Below, in pieces: positions 60,722 through 64,000 of a stretch of 64,000 nt of DNA (the first letter of the stretch is position 1; each line of letters starts with the position of its first letter). Source of the DNA: Kitasatospora sp. MAP12-44 (GTDB lineage: Bacteria; Actinomycetota; Actinomycetes; Streptomycetales; Streptomycetaceae); contig NZ_JARZAE010000004.1 of NCBI RefSeq assembly GCF_029892095.1, positions 6,882,001 through 6,946,000 of the forward strand, written 5' to 3'. The position numbers were made by a program, and so were the translations under genes. The notes under the pieces are model-generated. The model did not search any database. It was not told the origin of the DNA and saw only the letters and a list, made by a program, of their open reading frames with translations.

Positions 60722-61330
60722 ATGCAGCGGATTGAGTACAGCGCGGAGATCGCGGACCTGCTCGGCCGCGTCCGGCGCCGTCCGGCCGCGGGCTGGCCTT
60801 GGCGTCCCGACGAGGCGGTGCCCGAGTGGCTGCCGGTGAAGCAGTCCTGGGGCTGGCTCTTCGTGCCCGACGGCCGGGTGCTGACACTGATCAACCCGCG
60901 GGACGGCATCGTCAGCCTGCCCGGCGGCTCGCTGGAGAGCGAGGACGGCGGCGACCCGGGCGCGGCGCTGGCCCGCGAGGCGGCCGAGGAGGCGCAGGCG
61001 CGGATCGGCCCCGCGCACTACCTGGGCTACCTCTACGACCGGGTCGGCTCGGCGAACAACGGCCACGAGTGCGCGCGGGTGCGGATGGCGGCGTCGCTGC
61101 ACGCGGTGGGACCGAGCGTGCCCGATCCGGCCTCCGGCCGGCACTACCGGCGACTGCTGGTCGCCCCCGGCCTGGCCGTCGAGCTGCTCGGCTGGGGTGC
61201 GCCGGGTCTGCGGCAGGCCCGGGTCGCGGTGCGGGCGGCCGCTCTGCACCTGGGTGTTCCGGCGGCGGCCAACGAGGTGATCGAGGAACTCCCGCTGGAC
61301 GGCTGCCGATTCTCCGCGATATCCGACTGA
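60722..61330 (+). CDS. Nudix hydrolase domain protein
   Basis: 202 residues. The Nudix box is recognisable in L-P-G-G-S-L-E and A-L-A-R-E-A-A-E-E-A-Q-A, with an insertion of Gly/Asp between its two halves, so spacing is longer than the standard box. W-G-W-L-F-V-P-D-G-R-V-L-T-L leads into the domain. ATG at 60722 has GGAGGGGG upstream. An in-frame GTG at 60509 with CATGCT six bases before it would give a 71-residue Pro/Ala-rich extension; I prefer the shorter form. Substrate unknown. Confidence 0.78.
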   Translation: MQRIEYSAEIADLLGRVRRRPAAGWPWRPDEAVPEWLPVKQSWGWLFVPDGRVLTLINPRDGIVSLPGGSLESEDGGDPGAALAREAAEEAQARIGPAHYLGYLYDRVGSANNGHECARVRMAASLHAVGPSVPDPASGRHYRRLLVAPGLAVELLGWGAPGLRQARVAVRAAALHLGVPAAANEVIEELPLDGCRFSAISD

Positions 61331-61739
61331 TCCCTCACATCGCCCCCGCTTGACCGCGGCGAGTCCGTGTGACGTCCTGACGTTCCGTCACTGACAGTCA
61401 CCAGGGGAGCGGCTGTCGGGCTGTCCGCTTCGCCCCTCCTCGTCCGCTTTCCTCCTACTTCCGTCTTGCTTGCGGTCTGCATCGGTCGAGCGGCGTGCGA
61501 TGTCCGTTGTGTGGCGAGCGTGCGACGAAAAGACTGAACAGCGATCAGCAGATGTCCATGCGCGGTGATATGACCCGACATCAGCCGACTTCGGGTGCGC
61601 TGGGCCGACCGCGCGGCCAACTTCGCACCCTCGAACGAGAATTCGCGTCAACAACTTTGGCATGGGCACTTCCCAGAACACTGCGTGACTGGTACCACAG
61701 AGTGACCCGTGTCACAGTCCCCGCCCTCGTGGAGGTCCG
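61331..61739. other. Regulatory region of the SGNH hydrolase gene
   Basis: 409 bases without a gene. It is less GC-rich than coding DNA. It holds GTGACG...CGTCAC (61369-61391) and the tight palindrome GTGAC-CCGT-GTCAC (61702-61715), which lies 25 bases before the start codon and could be an operator. Minus-strand open frames here look spurious. Confidence 0.45.
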
Positions 61740-62537
61740 ATGCGTCCCGTCCGCACTCTGTCCGGCGCCGTCATGGCGCTCTCGCTCGCCGTGGCCACCA
61801 TCGTCATGGCGTCACCCGCCAACGCCGCGTCGGTCAACTACGTAGCGCTGGGAGACTCCTACTCGTCCGGTGTGGGAGCCGGCAGCTACACCAGCAGCAG
61901 CGGCAGTTGCGAGCGCAGCACGAACGCCTACTCGCAACTGTGGGCGAACGCGCACGCCCCGTCTTCGTACACCTCCGTCGCCTGCTCGGGCGCGGTGACC
62001 AGTGACGTGCTCAACAGCCAGGTCTCCGCCCTGAGCTCCGCCACCACCCTGGTCAGCATCACCATCGGCGGCAACGACGCGGGCTTCGCCAGCACCATGG
62101 AGACCTGCGTGCTGGAGGGCACCAGCGCCTGTCTCAGCGCGGTGAACAGCGCGGAGGCCTACGCAAAGAGCACACTGCCCGGGCTGCTCGACCAGGTCTA
62201 CTCGGCGATCCACGCCGACGCGCCGAACGCGCACGTCGTGGTGATGGGCTACCCGGAGCTCTACCAGATCGGCGGGAACTGCTGGTTCGGCATCGGCGAC
62301 ACCTCGAGAAGCGCCATCAACGGCGCCGCCGACGCGCTGGACTCGGTGATAGCGCAGCACGCCGCCAAGGCCGGCTTCACCTTCGGTGACGTCCGCAGCA
62401 GCTTCTCGGGCCACGAGATCTGCAACAGCGACCCCTGGCTGAACAGCACCACGTTCCCCATCGACGAGAGCTACCACCCCACCCAGAGCGGTCAGGAGTA
62501 CGGCTACCTGCCCGTCTTCACCGCAGACGCCTCCTGA
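61740..62537 (+). CDS. Secreted SGNH/GDSL lipase-esterase
   Basis: 265 residues with a signal peptide ending at A-N-A-A near residue 30. Block I is A-L-G-D-S-Y-S-S-G (catalytic Ser), block III G-G-N-D (oxyanion Asn), and block V D-E-S-Y-H-P-T with the catalytic His. Six cysteines allow three disulfides, as in the known Streptomyces extracellular GDSL lipases. ATG at 61740 with GGAGG upstream. It hydrolyses esters outside the cell. Confidence 0.94.
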   Translation: MRPVRTLSGAVMALSLAVATIVMASPANAASVNYVALGDSYSSGVGAGSYTSSSGSCERSTNAYSQLWANAHAPSSYTSVACSGAVTSDVLNSQVSALSSATTLVSITIGGNDAGFASTMETCVLEGTSACLSAVNSAEAYAKSTLPGLLDQVYSAIHADAPNAHVVVMGYPELYQIGGNCWFGIGDTSRSAINGAADALDSVIAQHAAKAGFTFGDVRSSFSGHEICNSDPWLNSTTFPIDESYHPTQSGQEYGYLPVFTADAS

Positions 62538-62550
62538 CCCGACCTCAAGG

Positions 62551-62592
62551 CGCCGCCGCCCCCGAGCAGTCGACTGCTCGGGGGCGGCGGCG
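62551..62592. terminator. Bidirectional terminator, perfect 42-base palindrome
   Basis: The whole 62551-62592 stretch equals its own reverse complement, giving up to 19 bp of stem around TCGA. It separates the convergent lipase and chitinase genes. Confidence 0.9.
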
Positions 62593-62603
62593 TGCTGCGA
62601 CGG

Positions 62604-63921
62604 TCAGCAGGGTCCGTCGTCGCCCCAGACTCCCCACTGGCCGCTGGCGGTCGGAATCTCGTTCAGCGTCCACCACTTGGCGTGGTAGTTGTGCCCGCTG
62701 TAGGAGACCTTGCTGCCCGCGGTGTAGGTGGTGGTCGCACTCCACGGCGCGGCCGTGCAGGTCCCGCCACCCGGGGAGGTGGGGGGAGTGGTGGGCGGAG
62801 TGGCCGGCGGGGTGGTGGGAGGCGTGGTGGGCGGCGTCGCACCGGCGAACTTCACCGTGTACTTGGTGAAGTCCCAGTCGTTCTGCGTCACGCTGGAGCA
62901 GGCGCCGGAGAGCCCGGGGTCGACCGCCCCGGTGCACTGCCGGTCCCGGTTGACGGACCAGAAGGTGTAGCGGGCCAACCCGTGCGCGGTGGCGAAGTCC
63001 AGCACGGTCTGGAAGTCGGCCTGGGTGAAGTACTCGGCCGCGTCGGTGCGCCCGTTCATCATCGAGACGCCCTCGTGGGCGTAGGCGGTGGCCGCGTCCC
63101 AGCCGAAGGTGCTCTGCAGGATGCCGTTGAAGCTGACCAGCGCGGCGGTCTGTGCGGCACCGCCGTTGAAGCCGCCGTCGAAGGGCATGATCGAGAAGTT
63201 GTTCGGCGTGAAGCCCTGCGACTTCGCCTCGTTGAGCATCTGGGTGCCGAACCAGCCGGTCCCGGCGGTGGTGCCGGCGGTGGTGATCGAGATGTAGATG
63301 CCGGGGTTGTCCTGTTGGAGGATCCTGGCCGCGCCGATCTCGTTGTGGATCGCCGCGGTGTTCTCGTACTCCGGCTCCTCCAGGTCGAAGTCGATGGCGT
63401 GCAGGCCGTACTTGGTGACCACCTTCTGGTACGCGGCGGCGGTGGCCTCGGGCGTGCCGCAGCCCTGGCCCAGCTTGTTGCCGCCGTAGCCGCCGAAGGA
63501 GACCGAGACGTCCCCGCCCTTGCTGCGGATGGTCTGGATCACGGCGGGCATGGTGGTGTCGGTGTCGATCGAGGAGGTGCCGCCCCAGGCCGGCGTACAG
63601 CCGCCGGAGTCCAGCACGAAGGCCAGCTGGAAGGCCTTCTGGCCGGTCGCGTCCATCACCCGCGGCGGCGTCCGGCGGGGTGTTGTCCTCGGGCATCAGG
63701 TACGGCGCCGAGGCGTACCAGTTGCTGCCCAGCGCACCGGCGGTGGCCGCGGTGGTGGTCGTGGCGAGCGCGGAGCCGCCGGACGCGACGGCGGCCAGGC
63801 CGCCCGCGAGCAGGCTGAGGCCGGCGACGAGCGCAGCGGTGCGACGGCGGCGTGCGCCGGGGGCGCGGACGGCGGCGGGGGCGGGGAGGGCTGAGGTGGG
63901 AGCTGGCGTGGCGCGATCCAT
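62604..63921 (-). pseudogene. Secreted GH18 chitinase with CBM5/12, frame broken near 63660
   Basis: Reading from ATG 63921 (TGGAGAG upstream) gives a signal peptide, a linker and the chitinase start N-W-Y-A-S-A-P-Y-L-M-P-E-D-N. The frame then leaves the gene. The rest lies in the frame 62604-63659: F-Q-L-A-F-V-L-D-S-G-G, V-S-F-G-G, the GH18 site A-I-D-F-D-L-E (catalytic Glu), then F-W-S-V-N-R-D near the end of the barrel, a T-P-P repeat linker and a C-terminal chitin-binding module (W-S-A-T-T-T-Y, H-A-K-W-W-T). Removing one G in GCGGGTG at about 63660-63665 joins the parts as A-A-A-V-M-D-A-T. If the frameshift is real, the catalytic domain has no export signal. Confidence 0.82.
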
Positions 63922-64000
63922 CGGGACTCTCCAGTGGGCGGCAGTGGGGGAGCCGTCCCGCGCGATGTGGGGGCGCGCGGGGCGGCTGGCGCACGAACGT

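Noticed and set aside
61388..61681. Minus-strand 97-aa frame upstream of the SGNH lipase gene
   Set aside because: No ribosome site or motif, and the region looks regulatory.

Overview
This window comes from a high-GC actinomycete of the Streptomyces / Kitasatospora / Streptacidiphilus group. The evidence is extreme GC in third codon positions, frequent GTG and TTG starts, many ATGA/GTGA/TGATG gene overlaps, TANNNT -10 boxes placed exactly six bases before start codons (leaderless genes), and several secreted polysaccharide hydrolases. It reads as chromosome; I see no phage, plasmid, IS element or CRISPR array.

Layout. 1-3390: a secreted protein and lipoprotein pair, a two-component system whose kinase frame is broken, and a GlsB-type membrane protein. 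3442-11513: a truncated ADP-ribosylglycohydrolase, a sedolisin (S53) peptidase, a TetR regulator with an aldo/keto reductase, a GH59 galactocerebrosidase with a ricin-type lectin domain, and a GNAT. 12048-17336: an M20 peptidase behind a coupled small ORF, then the paaABCDE phenylacetyl-CoA epoxidase operon behind a promoter with an operator-like palindrome. 17361-27917: housekeeping and accessory genes (YbjQ, a PTH2-type peptidyl-tRNA hydrolase, DUF6295, a dienelactone hydrolase, modABC molybdate uptake, a DraRnl-type RNA ligase, a second aldo/keto reductase, a methyltransferase).

28034-33699 is the most interesting stretch. An iron box (DmdR1/IdeR type) sits in front of a diaminobutyrate aminotransferase / decarboxylase pair. 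Then come a cyclodipeptide synthase and a cytochrome P450 that closely resemble the Mycobacterium tuberculosis cyclo(Tyr-Tyr) synthase Rv2275 and mycocyclosin synthase CYP121. The second pair looks like a complete two-gene pathway: the CDPS builds a diketopiperazine from two aminoacyl-tRNAs and the P450 couples or otherwise oxidises it.

33703-42574: an inositol-monophosphatase-like gene, two MFS transporters, and a divergent MerR regulator facing a Baeyer-Villiger monooxygenase / hydrolase / two-SDR operon across a 13-bp perfect palindrome. 42629-47174: an ABC exporter behind a palindromic operator, an ECF42-type sigma factor with its DGPF (YCII) partner and a self-type promoter, a GNAT, and a degenerate tRNA-like sequence. 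47188-63921: PlsC acyltransferase, NhaP antiporter, glycosyltransferase, YjbQ, a GH27 alpha-galactosidase with lectin domain, SbcDC nuclease, a Nudix protein, an SGNH lipase and a GH18 chitinase with a broken frame.

Limits: all assignments come from reading motifs and from memory of families. No alignment or search was run. The two broken frames are each a single-base difference in a short G run and may be assembly errors.
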